From contig NZ_MJUX01000013.1 of NCBI RefSeq assembly GCF_001927245.1, forward strand, positions 1-64,000: a DNA stretch of 64,000 bases, read 5' to 3'. Below the pieces are notes generated by a model. The model searched no databases and had not been told where the DNA came from. It worked only from the letters and a program-made list of their open reading frames with translations. Position numbers and translations under genes: made by a program. Shown here piece after piece: positions 18,089 through 26,627 of this stretch (positions within the stretch are counted from its first letter, which is position 1; each line of letters opens with the position of its first letter). This DNA is from Acuticoccus yangtzensis (GTDB taxonomy: Bacteria; Pseudomonadota; Alphaproteobacteria; Rhizobiales; Amorphaceae).

Positions 18089-18855
18089 CAGCGGTCTCCA
18101 CCGCGCGCGTTGCCTCGCCCGAACGCGCCGCCGCTTCGGCGAGCGACGGAGCCGTGGGCGACGGAGATCGTCTCGTCCCCCAGGCGGAGCGTCCAACGTT
18201 CCGACGTGCGCGAGACGACGAACCCGTCCTGGGTCTGCGAGACGTTGACGATGGCTTCCTGTCCGCGCGCGTTGGCGGCAAAGATCGCGGGCCGAGGGGC
18301 GTCCGGCGCGAAACGGAAATAGGTGCTGCGACCGTCGTCATAGACCTGCACCGGGACGATGCTGCGCGCTGTACCGGCGTAGAAATAGTTGAAGTCCTTA
18401 GGCCGCGCTTCGCGCTCTTGCTGCGCTCGTCGCTGCGCGGCTTCCTCACCCGGATAGCGGAAATCGATGCGGTAGCTCAGGTTGGGATCACCCGCGCGGC
18501 CACGCTTGGCGCGCAGCTCGAACGTGTAGACACGCCGATCCGTGTAGACCGTCATGTTGGTGTAGGCGTTTTCGATCAGCGGCTTCACCGAAAGCACGTC
18601 GCCGCGCGACAGCCGCACGATTTGCCAGGAAGCGCTGTCGCCGACCTGCACGGACTCCACGTTCTCGCCGGCGGCGAATTGCAGCGACGTGATGAATTTC
18701 ATGTACACGTCTAGCCGGTACACTTGGTGCTCGTTGTAGGTGTAGTGACGGATGCGCGGGTCGGCCGAGTAAGGAAGCGGCTTCACTTCGGCCTCGGCCG
18801 CTGCCATCGACGCGACGAGGGCCAGGGTTCCGAGGGTCATCCGACGGATCGCCAT
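18088..18855 (-). CDS. virB9: VirB9 core-complex protein
   Basis: A 255-residue periplasmic protein with a short signal peptide (LGTLALVASMAAAEA). The N-terminal domain includes DPRIRHYTYNEHQVYRLDV and the C-terminal VirB7-binding domain contains FNYFYAG and the PVQVYDDGRSTYFRF segment. It forms the outer-membrane ring of the T4SS core with VirB7 and VirB10. Coupled to virB10 by a one-base overlap and preceded by virB8 after two bases. Confidence 0.95.
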   Translation of the reverse strand: MAIRRMTLGTLALVASMAAAEAEVKPLPYSADPRIRHYTYNEHQVYRLDVYMKFITSLQFAAGENVESVQVGDSASWQIVRLSRGDVLSVKPLIENAYTNMTVYTDRRVYTFELRAKRGRAGDPNLSYRIDFRYPGEEAAQRRAQQEREARPKDFNYFYAGTARSIVPVQVYDDGRSTYFRFAPDAPRPAIFAANARGQEAIVNVSQTQDGFVVSRTSERWTLRLGDETISVAHGSVARRSGGAFGRGNARGGDR

Positions 18856-18857
18856 GG

Positions 18858-19532
18858 TCAGTTCTCCCTAGCGCGAAGGGTTTCGGCATCGACGCGATAG
18901 TTCGTGACGGTGAACCCGAGCGGGTTCTGCCAGACCTGTTCGAGATTGCGTTCGACGCGCGGCCGAAACTCGAAGCCGACCGTCGCGACGAAGTTGCGCT
19001 CGATTGGATCGTCGCCGGGTCGTTCCAGGCGTCGTGTGAAGCGGACTTGTGCCGTCGTGTCACCCAGCATCGAGATCGAGGCGACCTTGACGGTGATCAG
19101 CGTGTCGGTGCCGTAGATGTTGGGCGGATAGTTCTCGGCCGAGGAGTTCCAGAGCGCGCGCAGCGACGAGCTCGCTTGTCCGACCGAGGTGTTGGCCACC
19201 ATGGGAATGCGCGCGGCGTTGTCCGCCACGTCGTAAGTCTCGCGATCGGTCACGTAGCGGACGATCTCCGCCTCGCGGACGGCCTCTTGCTCCGACAGGG
19301 AGCCGGGCCGGGTGGTGACGATCTGCTCGCTCTCGCCGGTGGACCTGTCCACCATCACCACGTAGGGGCGGATCTCCTTCATCGGCAGCGCGATGCACAG
19401 CGCCACCACGGACGTGAGCGCGACCGCGATGCTGCCTGCCGCGATGAAGCCCAGGACATTGCGCTGCCGGCGGAGACCGAAAAACACTTCGTCCGCAAAT
19501 CCGGTTGCGATCTCGTTGCTGCTCTTTGCCAC
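18858..19532 (-). CDS. virB8: VirB8 inner-membrane assembly factor
   Basis: A 224-residue protein with a cytoplasmic N-terminus, a single membrane helix (LGFIAAGSIAVALTSVVALCI, about residues 27-47) and a periplasmic NTF2-like VirB8 domain carrying RPYVVMVDRSTGE and NPLGFTVTNYRVDAE. VirB8 nucleates assembly of the inner-membrane T4SS complex. A 100-base gap without a gene separates it from virB6, the widest gap in the operon. Confidence 0.95.
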   Translation of the reverse strand: MAKSSNEIATGFADEVFFGLRRQRNVLGFIAAGSIAVALTSVVALCIALPMKEIRPYVVMVDRSTGESEQIVTTRPGSLSEQEAVREAEIVRYVTDRETYDVADNAARIPMVANTSVGQASSSLRALWNSSAENYPPNIYGTDTLITVKVASISMLGDTTAQVRFTRRLERPGDDPIERNFVATVGFEFRPRVERNLEQVWQNPLGFTVTNYRVDAETLRAREN

Positions 19533-19632
19533 TCGGACAGATTCCTTTCGCGACGCGACCGGGGGCGCGTCGAAATTCCTGCGGTGTCGTGCGGGAAGCC
19601 CTAGGCAGGACGGCGGGGGAGGGGATCGGCCA

Positions 19633-20823
19633 TCAGCCTTCGCCCGGACGCCTTGTGCCCTGCGGTGAGCGCATCAAAGCCTGGAGTGCGGCGGTGCGGT
19701 TTTGCCTTGCGGCCTCGCGATCGTTCCGGTTCTCGCGGGCGGTCTGGATCATCGCCGCCTGCCCAGCCTCACGGCGTTCGCCGAACGACGTGCGCTGGCC
19801 GCGCTCCTGGTTGCGAAGACCGATCATCTCGCGGTTGCGGTGCATGGCGGCCGAGGTTTGTTGGGCATCTTGAAAAGCAGCGCTAATCCGCGAGCCGGCT
19901 CCGCCACCAGCGCTGCGCGCCGCTCCGATGGCTGACGCAGTCTGCAGGACTCGCGGCGTCGCCATCTGCGTCACGCTTTTGATGCCGCCGCCGCCAGCGG
20001 CTGCACCCTGCCGGGCCATTGCCACGCCGTTAGCCGTCGCGACGAACGTGCCGGCAAGGCCGTTTACCAGCGTCGGCACCTGGATCATCAGGAAGATCGC
20101 CGCCGCGCCGACGATGAGGAAGCCCGCCGCTTCTTGCAGCTCATAGGCGCCTTCGGCTTCGGAAATCATGTCCTGCCCGATGCCGACGATTGCTCCCATG
20201 ACCCCGGCGAGGACGAGAGGGATGAGGGCAAAGCCGAGCGTGAAGCGTACCCAGCTCTCAAAGAGATTGCCGGTCGCCTTGAACAGCAGCGTCGGGATGA
20301 AGATCGGTGCGAGGCTGATCGCCATGGCGAGGCCGACCTTGGCGATGGCCGAAACAATGATGGCGACGCACGCCATCAGCGCGCCAACCACCCACACCAG
20401 CACTGAGGTTAGAGAGATCGAGAAGTAGCCGCTTTCCTCATCGGCCCGTTCCGAGAATTCGAACAGGCCGGTAATCATGTCGTCGAGAGCGACATTGAGG
20501 TTGGGCGCATCGACAGCCCCTAACAGCTCCGCGCCTATAGCGCCCGGCGTGTTCGTTACGATGTCGTAGATCGGCTGGAATTGCGCCCATGTCGTCGCGA
20601 CCGTCAGGACAATGATGTAGCGCACCATCCAGCGTGTGTATTCGGTCACCCGAATTGGCACCCACTGGACCAAGGTGTTGAACGCAATGAAGGCAAGGCC
20701 GACGAGGCCCATGGCCTGCATCAGACCGGAAACGGCGCCACCAAAATCAGCGAAAACGCTTTCCGCGTACCCTTCAATGGCACTGTCGACTTTGTCGAGG
20801 GTCTCGACAACAAATGTCGCCAT
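19633..20823 (-). CDS. virB6: VirB6/TrbL polytopic membrane channel protein
   Basis: A 396-residue protein with a periplasmic N-terminus, about six membrane helices in residues 25-270 and a polar Arg/Gln-rich cytoplasmic tail from about residue 300. The conserved VirB6 Trp lies in the SWVRFTLGFALIPLVLAGVM helix region. VirB6 forms part of the inner-membrane pore and contacts the substrate DNA. It is transcribed with the other virB genes. Confidence 0.92.
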   Translation of the reverse strand: MATFVVETLDKVDSAIEGYAESVFADFGGAVSGLMQAMGLVGLAFIAFNTLVQWVPIRVTEYTRWMVRYIIVLTVATTWAQFQPIYDIVTNTPGAIGAELLGAVDAPNLNVALDDMITGLFEFSERADEESGYFSISLTSVLVWVVGALMACVAIIVSAIAKVGLAMAISLAPIFIPTLLFKATGNLFESWVRFTLGFALIPLVLAGVMGAIVGIGQDMISEAEGAYELQEAAGFLIVGAAAIFLMIQVPTLVNGLAGTFVATANGVAMARQGAAAGGGGIKSVTQMATPRVLQTASAIGAARSAGGGAGSRISAAFQDAQQTSAAMHRNREMIGLRNQERGQRTSFGERREAGQAAMIQTARENRNDREAARQNRTAALQALMRSPQGTRRPGEG

Positions 20824-20851
20824 CGTCCTCTACCTCTCGAAATCACCGCCT

Positions 20852-21277
20852 TTAGCGGACCCACCCCTTGGGGATCGCGCCAACTTCCCGGCAGTAGTCG
20901 AGAGCAGCCTTGTACCCGTCGTCCTCCTCCTGCAGCGCGAGGTAGTAGGGTCGAACCTCCTTCCGAGGCATTCCCCACAACTCATCGGGCACCATCGCCT
21001 CAATCGCGTCCCAATCCCGCCGGCCCCGCAGGCAGCCAATTTCGTGAGGCTGACCCCTCGCGAACGCTTCGCATTGCTGGCGGACATGCGCGGCGTCCCA
21101 GCGCACCTGATACTCTTTCAGAACGCGCTCCATCGCTCGGTTGGGTGAGCGTGCCGAGAGCTGATCCCTATCGACACTTCCGCCAGTGCACCCCCAATTG
21201 GCCGGTTCCGCCGAGACAGGCCCCGCGACGATCGCCATCGATGCGGTCAGGGCGATGGCAAATGGGATCAACTTCAT
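20852..21277 (-). CDS. Uncharacterised secreted protein of the virB operon
   Basis: A 141-residue protein with a clear signal peptide (IPFAIALTASMAIVAGPVSA) and four cysteines in the mature part, likely two disulfides. Segments such as RVLKEYQVRWDAAHVRQQC and YYLALQEEDDGYKAALDYC are helical. I do not recognise a family. It sits between virB5 and virB6, the place where T4SS operons often carry entry-exclusion or pilus-accessory proteins, but nothing in the sequence fixes the role. Confidence 0.75.
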   Translation of the reverse strand: MKLIPFAIALTASMAIVAGPVSAEPANWGCTGGSVDRDQLSARSPNRAMERVLKEYQVRWDAAHVRQQCEAFARGQPHEIGCLRGRRDWDAIEAMVPDELWGMPRKEVRPYYLALQEEDDGYKAALDYCREVGAIPKGWVR

Positions 21278-21282
21278 GAATC

Positions 21283-21996
21283 TTACTCCTCGGTGCCGTA
21301 CATGAACCGGCGACCCGCCGTGCGGTCGCGGGCAGCCGAGATGGAATCGGTGCCGACCGTGGCCGCCATCGCGGCCTGCAGGCGCAGGTTCTCGTTCAGG
21401 AGGACGGCGACTTCGGCCATCATCCGCGTGTTGTAATCGAGGCTCGCCTTGAGGTCGGCGTTGGCGTCGATGCCGTCGATCAGCGTGTTGATCCGCTCCA
21501 TCGACGCGTTGGCGCGCTGGTAAGTGTCCTCAGCCGTCGCGACCGTTGCCATGCCGGATACGGCTTGCGTGGCAAGTGCGCGGTCCTGCGCCAGATCGGA
21601 GCCGAAATAGGCGGAGAGATCATCGAGGTCGAACGTGTCTTTCAGTTCGCCGATCCGATCGCTCAGAGCGGACGTATTGCCGCCAGCAATCGAGCCGCTG
21701 CCAATCGCGCCGTCCATAATCGAAGTCAGGCTGTCCGCCGCCTGGCGCGCAGACTGATCCGTCGCCGAATTGAGGATGCTGCTGATCCCCTTGTCGCCGG
21801 TGATGCTTTCGAGTTGATCCTGCAGGCTCGTGAGTTGCTCCAGCTGCGCCTCGTAGTCCCGCCGCATCTGTTCGAGCTGCTGCACGAATTGCGCGACGGC
21901 CGTGCCGTCGAACACCGGCACGCCCTGCGCATGGGCGGCCTCGCCTCCCACCATCAAAACGACTGAAGCCGCCAGGGTTCCGATCATCTTGTTCAT
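21283..21996 (-). CDS. virB5: VirB5 minor pilin / pilus-tip protein
   Basis: A 237-residue protein with a signal peptide (GTLAASVVLMVGGEAAHAQG) and a mostly alpha-helical mature part. The helices QFVQQLEQMRRDYEAQLEQL and the C-terminal LNENLRLQAAMAA helix match VirB5. The ATG at 21996 overlaps the preceding lipoprotein stop by four bases; an upstream in-frame Met at 22083 would add residues that overlap the lipoprotein gene. VirB5 caps the conjugative pilus and helps attach to recipients. Confidence 0.88.
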   Translation of the reverse strand: MNKMIGTLAASVVLMVGGEAAHAQGVPVFDGTAVAQFVQQLEQMRRDYEAQLEQLTSLQDQLESITGDKGISSILNSATDQSARQAADSLTSIMDGAIGSGSIAGGNTSALSDRIGELKDTFDLDDLSAYFGSDLAQDRALATQAVSGMATVATAEDTYQRANASMERINTLIDGIDANADLKASLDYNTRMMAEVAVLLNENLRLQAAMAATVGTDSISAARDRTAGRRFMYGTEE

Positions 21997-22133
21997 TCGA
22001 CCACGACACCCCTCTGGTTGATCGGTGCCCACTCGCAAGCCTTGTTCTTGCAGGGCCATTTCTCTGCGGTGTAGCTCGCGCACCCGGCCGTCGAGGCAGC
22101 CAGCAAGAGCGCGAGGAGGATCCTCCCGGACAT
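21993..22133 (-). CDS. VirB7-like small lipoprotein
   Basis: A 46-residue protein with a signal sequence ending in a lipobox (ASTAGCAS; lipidated Cys near residue 18), then a short mature peptide with two more cysteines (WPCKNKACEW). Size, lipobox and operon position fit VirB7, the lipoprotein of the T4SS outer-membrane ring, though it lies beside virB5 rather than virB8. An entry-exclusion lipoprotein is the alternative. It starts one base after the virB4 stop and overlaps virB5 (ATGA). Confidence 0.75.
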   Translation of the reverse strand: MSGRILLALLLAASTAGCASYTAEKWPCKNKACEWAPINQRGVVVE

Positions 22134-22134
22134 C

Positions 22135-24498
22135 TCAGAGCTCCTTCCAGAATGCTGGGTTCTCTCGCCAACCGGGCGGCGAACGCTCATCGCCTGGACC
22201 CGACACCAGGGCCGTCAGGAGCGACCCGAGGGCACTGAGATCCATGTCGACGAAGACGCTGCTGTCGCCGGAGCGGATCGAGGCGTAGCGGTGGCCGGAC
22301 CCCGACGACATGAGGAATTCCTGTTCCCCATCGGTGAGGCCAAGTGGTGCGAGCTCCGCTGTCGTGTTGCGGGAATTCGGGAACAGGATCGTCGTGGCGA
22401 CGCTTTCGAGGATCGAGCTCCCCGCGCGACTTTCCGCGATGTGCGACACGCGCTGCGTCAGCATGATGACCGCGACGTTCTTCTTTCGCATCGTCAGCAT
22501 CCAGTCTTTCAACCGGCTCTGAAAATACGCGTCGTCGAGGAGCTTCCACGCCTCGTCGAGCACGACGAGCGTCGGCCGGCCGTCCTCGATCGTGCGCTCG
22601 ATGCGCCGGAACACGTAGCTTAGCCAGGCCGTGCGCACGTTCGGGATATCGAGCACTTCGGTGAGGTCGAAGCCGGTCACGTCATTGGCGAAGTGCAACG
22701 GATCCGCGTCGGTCCCGCCGAACAGCCAGTCGTGCTGGCCACCCTCGTCCCATTGCGCCATGCGCGTGTAGAGGTCCTGCTCGTCGTCGACGCCGCGGAG
22801 CTGGGATCGGAAATGGCTGATCGTCTGCAAAACCGGATCGGAGTCGGCGTTGCTCGCGGTCATCTGGGCCAGCGCTTCCGCCTGCATCGGCGAGAGGCCG
22901 GCTCCGTCCTGCGACAGCAGCGCCCCAAGCCAATCGGTCAGCCAGGTCGTGCCCCGGGCGTCGCCTTCCGCTCGGAATGGATTGAAGCCCGTCTGCTCCC
23001 CCATGCGCACCGCCGAATAGCTTCCACCAAGCGCGCGGAGGGCCATCTCGAGCCCGCGGTCCTTGTCGAACGCAATGATGCGCGGTCGCGGCTCGATCCG
23101 CTGCGCCTGCGCCATCAGGAAGGCGATCGCGGCCGTTTTGCCCGAGCCGGTGCGCCCGACGATCAGCGTGTGCCCCACGGTGCGTTCGCCAGATCGGCCA
23201 GCCAGGTGGAAGCTGAAGCGATGAGGCTCGTGGCCCAGCGTGCGGAATGTCGTGATCGGCGCGCCCCAAGGCGTCCAGTCCGGCTCCAACCCTTCGCCGT
23301 TCGCGTGGAGGGCGGCGAAGTCCGCGAAGTTCGCCGACGAGATCATGGCCGCGCGAGCGCGGTAGCTGTGGTTTCCCGGATGCTGCGCGAAGTAGGCGCT
23401 GCGCGCGCCGATGTCCTCGCGGACCACGACGCCGCCGGTGCGTTGACCGGCACTGCGGACACGGGACGCCACGTCATCGAGCTCGGCCTCAGTGCGGGCA
23501 AAGACGGTGACGGAGGCTTGATGCAGGCCGAAACTGATCCGGCCGGAGGCCAGATCGTCGGCCGCATCCACAAGCTGTGCCTCCAGCGAGCGCGCCGCGT
23601 CGTCGGCGGCCCGCATCTGCCGCGCCGTCCGCTGGACGCGCGCCAGCGCCTCGAATTGCTCGATCGGGGTGAAGGAGTGCGTGACGACCGTGTCGTGCGG
23701 CAGATCGAGGCCGTCGAAGACGCCCGCATGCGTTTCGGTCGGATACTTCTTGTAGGTGAAGACCGCACCGAAGCGGGTTTCGTCAGCGTCGTTGCCGAAG
23801 ACGACGAACGTGTCATCCCGGAAATCCACCCGCGATGCCGCCATTAGATCCGCCAAGGACCGGAATTCAGCCCCCGGCGCAAGCGGCCGGTAGATGCCCG
23901 AGACGCAGGCCTGCAGCATGCCGAGCCATTCACCCTCGGCAAGATTGAGGCGGCGCGGCGAGGGCGCCGAGAGTGCTCCCATCATGTGCCCGACCACCTC
24001 GTTGAGCCGGGTGATGCGCCGCTCCCGCATCGCCACGAGGTCACGTTTGCCGCCGCCGGAGATCCGCGCCCACAGACTGGTGAGCGTCATCGGGCGCACC
24101 ACGACCGTGACCATGATCCGCCGCGAGCGCAGCCCCATGATCTGGAGGTCGCCTTGCCACGCGCGATCCACCGCCGCGGCGAAATTGTCGCCATCGATCG
24201 GTGGCATGGCGACGCTCGCCGGGTTGGAGAGGCGATGGACATAGAACGCGACGTCCGGCCCTGCCTGGGCGATGACGCCGCCCAGCGCATCAGCGAGATC
24301 GGCGACTGCGGCCAGCTCGGCCGTCAGCGCCTCGATCCCTTCCACCATAAATGCGGCCATGACGTCGCCGTCGCGGAGCATCACGACGTCGTCGCCGATC
24401 GGAACGACGTAGGGCAGGTGCCGGGCGAGCATGTGCTCACCCGAGACGCCTTTGGGCTCCACGGCCTTGCGGCCGTGCCCCCTTTGCACATCAAGCAC
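22135..24498 (-). CDS. virB4: VirB4 secretion ATPase
   Basis: A 787-residue ATPase from GTG 24498 that overlaps virB3 by eight bases; ATG 24432 (Met23) is an alternative start. The N-terminal CagE/TrbE/VirB4 domain is followed by Walker A GRTGSGKT at residues 448-455 and Walker B LVVLDEAWKLLD, then the LTQRVSHIAES segment typical of VirB4. It energises pilus assembly and substrate transfer at the inner membrane. Length is normal for the family. Confidence 0.95.
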   Translation of the reverse strand: MLDVQRGHGRKAVEPKGVSGEHMLARHLPYVVPIGDDVVMLRDGDVMAAFMVEGIEALTAELAAVADLADALGGVIAQAGPDVAFYVHRLSNPASVAMPPIDGDNFAAAVDRAWQGDLQIMGLRSRRIMVTVVVRPMTLTSLWARISGGGKRDLVAMRERRITRLNEVVGHMMGALSAPSPRRLNLAEGEWLGMLQACVSGIYRPLAPGAEFRSLADLMAASRVDFRDDTFVVFGNDADETRFGAVFTYKKYPTETHAGVFDGLDLPHDTVVTHSFTPIEQFEALARVQRTARQMRAADDAARSLEAQLVDAADDLASGRISFGLHQASVTVFARTEAELDDVASRVRSAGQRTGGVVVREDIGARSAYFAQHPGNHSYRARAAMISSANFADFAALHANGEGLEPDWTPWGAPITTFRTLGHEPHRFSFHLAGRSGERTVGHTLIVGRTGSGKTAAIAFLMAQAQRIEPRPRIIAFDKDRGLEMALRALGGSYSAVRMGEQTGFNPFRAEGDARGTTWLTDWLGALLSQDGAGLSPMQAEALAQMTASNADSDPVLQTISHFRSQLRGVDDEQDLYTRMAQWDEGGQHDWLFGGTDADPLHFANDVTGFDLTEVLDIPNVRTAWLSYVFRRIERTIEDGRPTLVVLDEAWKLLDDAYFQSRLKDWMLTMRKKNVAVIMLTQRVSHIAESRAGSSILESVATTILFPNSRNTTAELAPLGLTDGEQEFLMSSGSGHRYASIRSGDSSVFVDMDLSALGSLLTALVSGPGDERSPPGWRENPAFWKEL

Positions 24499-24766
24499 GG
24501 TAGATGATCCCGTCGCCCTTGAACCAGCTCGGCGGAAGGGGCGTGCGGATCATCGTGATGAACACGACGTCCGCGATCCGGGGGTCATAGTTAGCTAGCA
24601 GCCGGAGGCCGATATAGCTCACGACGCCGGTGACCACGAAGTAGGTGAACGAGAGCGTCGCGATGAAGCCCCCGAACGTGACACCGAAGAGGATGACCAC
24701 GTAGCTCATCGGGAGGCCCGCGATGCTCACGGGCCTCGTCAGCGCCTGGAAGCACGGGCGGCTCAT
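24491..24766 (-). CDS. virB3: VirB3 inner-membrane protein
   Basis: A 91-residue protein with two adjacent membrane segments (residues about 17-55) and the typical ALTRPVSIAGLPMSY start. VirB3 works with VirB4 and VirB2 in pilus biogenesis. Its ATG overlaps the virB2 stop by four bases and its end overlaps virB4 by eight, so the order virB2-virB3-virB4 is tightly coupled. Confidence 0.93.
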   Translation of the reverse strand: MSRPCFQALTRPVSIAGLPMSYVVILFGVTFGGFIATLSFTYFVVTGVVSYIGLRLLANYDPRIADVVFITMIRTPLPPSWFKGDGIIYRA

Positions 24767-25053
24767 GAGTATCCGGACAGGAGCGTCGCGGCGCCGAAAA
24801 GGATCGCAAGGCCGATGAGAACGGAGCCGGCGAACATCCAGTTCATGCGGCCCGTTGCGAAGGCGAGGCCGACGCCCGCGAGGGCGACGAGGCCGATCGC
24901 GCGACCGAGCGTCCCCGTCAGCGCCTCGCCGAGCGTGGTGAAGAAGTTCGTGACCGGCGAGAGATCCTGCGCCAAGGCCGCGCTCGTACTCGCGACGGTG
25001 AGCACCGTCGCGAGGCCCGCGATACGGCCGGCCTTCTTCAGTTGAATTCCCAT
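24763..25053 (-). CDS. virB2: VirB2/TrbC major pilin
   Basis: A 96-residue prepilin with a signal peptide cleaved after about residue 29 (STSAALAQD) and two hydrophobic helices separated by a short basic loop (FATGRMNWM). This is the standard layout of T4SS pilins. It forms the conjugative pilus. The start lies inside the 3' end of virB1 (16-base overlap). Confidence 0.93.
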   Translation of the reverse strand: MGIQLKKAGRIAGLATVLTVASTSAALAQDLSPVTNFFTTLGEALTGTLGRAIGLVALAGVGLAFATGRMNWMFAGSVLIGLAILFGAATLLSGYS

Positions 25054-25706
25054 ACGCCGCTCCTTTGCATTTGGGGGCTGGTGGACACCTCACGCACCGC
25101 AGCCCCGCTCACAGGAACTCGACGCTCAGGCTCTGACGTCGCCGACGCGTACCCGGCGGCGGCAGTGATGGTGGCGACGTACGCCCGCGTTTCGCGAAAG
25201 GGCGGCACGCCGCCATGCTCGATCACGCGATGCGGGCCGGCGTTGTAGGCGGCAAGGGCCAGTCGAACGTCGCCGAAGCGAGCAAGCTGCGCCGTAAAGT
25301 ACCGCGCGGCTCCATCCAAATTCTCGGCGGGATCGAAGGGATCGGAGATACCGAGGAGGTTCGCGGTCGCAGGCATGAGCTGCCCGAGACCTTGCGCGCC
25401 TTTCGGCGAAGTCGCTCGTGGATCGAAACGGCTTTCCTGATCGATCAACGCCACGAAGAGGTCGGCGAACCCGGTCGCGGTGAGACCGGCAGCGCGCGGC
25501 CCTGACCCTCCCGCGTGACGCAGGCCGACTGCGTGTGCCATGGCGCGAAACTGGGCGCGGCCAGTACTCGAAGCAGGAATCGGAACTCCTTGGGGCGGAT
25601 CGCTGGCGATGGTCACGGCACCATGCGACCCGAACTCCATGACTGTCGCAATCGATGGACGTGCGTCGACGCAAAGCAGCATCGGTAGAAGCAACAGGAA
25701 GCGCAT
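25038..25706 (-). CDS. virB1: VirB1 lytic transglycosylase
   Basis: A 222-residue secreted protein from ATG 25706 with a signal peptide (LLLLPMLLCVDARPSIA) and a soluble lytic transglycosylase domain. The catalytic Glu is in ALIDQESRFDPRATSPKGAQ, followed by GLGQLMPATA and ALAAYNAGPHRV. It opens the peptidoglycan for T4SS assembly. The start overlaps the stop of an upstream short frame by one base (TGATG). Confidence 0.93.
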   Translation of the reverse strand: MRFLLLLPMLLCVDARPSIATVMEFGSHGAVTIASDPPQGVPIPASSTGRAQFRAMAHAVGLRHAGGSGPRAAGLTATGFADLFVALIDQESRFDPRATSPKGAQGLGQLMPATANLLGISDPFDPAENLDGAARYFTAQLARFGDVRLALAAYNAGPHRVIEHGGVPPFRETRAYVATITAAAGYASATSEPERRVPVSGAAVREVSTSPQMQRSGVWEFN

Positions 25707-25915
25707 CAGGCGGTGAGATCGAGGGCCATTGTCCAGCTGAGAACAAGAACCAACGAAAGCAGGAGCATGTATTGCCAAGCCGGGGCGATGAAGAGTGTGC
25801 CCTCATGCTTGATGGCAGGGACAATATTGGTCAGGTCAGGGCTGGTGCGGACGATCTTGTCAGAGTCGACGGTCGCGCGAACGATAATGGTCGCCGAGCT
25901 AAAGTGCCCAAACAG
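25706..25915 (-). CDS. Possible small membrane protein before virB1 (start uncertain)
   Basis: An open frame ends with TGATG coupling to virB1 and encodes SSATIIVRATVDSDK, then EGTLFIAPAWQYMLLLS and a C-terminal membrane helix. The composition looks like a real protein and the one-base overlap suggests translational coupling, but no ATG, GTG or TTG lies at a sensible place; the start given is a CTG. The frame could be the end of a gene whose start was destroyed, or non-coding. Low confidence. Confidence 0.3.
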   Translation of the reverse strand: MFGHFSSATIIVRATVDSDKIVRTSPDLTNIVPAIKHEGTLFIAPAWQYMLLLSLVLVLSWTMALDLTA

Positions 25916-25940
25916 TTCTAGGAGGCAGTCACGTCTTGAT

Positions 25941-26276
25941 TTAGGCCTCGTCGTCGCGCTCTTCGTCGGAAGATTGAGGATCCGCCGCGTCAGCGTCTCC
26001 GCCGGGGAGCCAGGGTATGAAAACGCCTTCCTCATCCGGGAACATGCTTTGGTGATAGGATAGGACTGCATTCGCAGAGCGAATACGTTTAGGCTCCCCG
26101 TTCCGAGAGATGAATACTTGTGATTCGCTTCCATCGGAGCGAACGCCGAACACAAGCCAGTGAGTCTTGCCGCTCTCATCTCTGACGGGATGATATCGAA
26201 GCGTCCCACCGGCATCCAAGAACGGTCGCACAACATTGCCGAGCAGCACCTTTCCCTCTGTGTTTGGCTTCTTCAT
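25941..26276 (-). CDS. Uncharacterised protein at the head of the virB operon
   Basis: A 111-residue acidic protein from ATG 26276, which has GAGAGG five bases upstream; an ATG at 26366 would add 30 residues. The middle (DAGGTLRYHPVRDESGKTHWLVFGVRSDG is split across two strands of a predicted sheet) looks like a small beta-rich domain, and the end is an Asp/Glu-rich tail. I recognise no family. As the first gene downstream of the palindromic promoter region it may be a regulator or a T4SS accessory, but this is only positional. Confidence 0.55.
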   Translation of the reverse strand: MKKPNTEGKVLLGNVVRPFLDAGGTLRYHPVRDESGKTHWLVFGVRSDGSESQVFISRNGEPKRIRSANAVLSYHQSMFPDEEGVFIPWLPGGDADAADPQSSDEERDDEA

Positions 26277-26627
26277 GCGACCTCTCATCCTCGATGAGGG
26301 ATCAGCATAGAGATCCAGATGCCGCGTTTCCACGACGGCACACTCAGATTCGACAGTGATGTCCATAACGCAGAATCAAATCAACATGTCAAATGACATC
26401 AAATTTTAAATTTGGGCCATTTTGTGTTTTTCGTGATGGAGTTTTCCCGGACAGAAGTCGCGTGGCGATGCGCGCGAAACGGGAATCGAGCCGGAACCCG
26501 AGAGACCGCCTTCCTTTTTTCGGCAGGGCCATGTCCATGACGGGTATGGCGAAATTTTGAATCGCGTCTGCAACTACCCGCTATGCGTGCTTTCAAGGGC
26601 GTTCGCTGTGGATCGCCTTTCAGCCGT
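26277..26627. promoter_or_regulatory. AT-rich promoter region of the virB operon with adjacent palindromes
   Basis: Two perfect inverted repeats stand side by side: ATGTCAAATGACAT at 26386-26399 and CAAATTTTAAATTTG at 26400-26414. They are in a locally AT-rich stretch about 110 bases upstream of the first gene of the operon. This is a good candidate for an operator that keeps conjugation genes repressed. The rest of the region, up to the repA stop at 26628, is GC-rich and shows no convincing gene. Confidence 0.5.
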
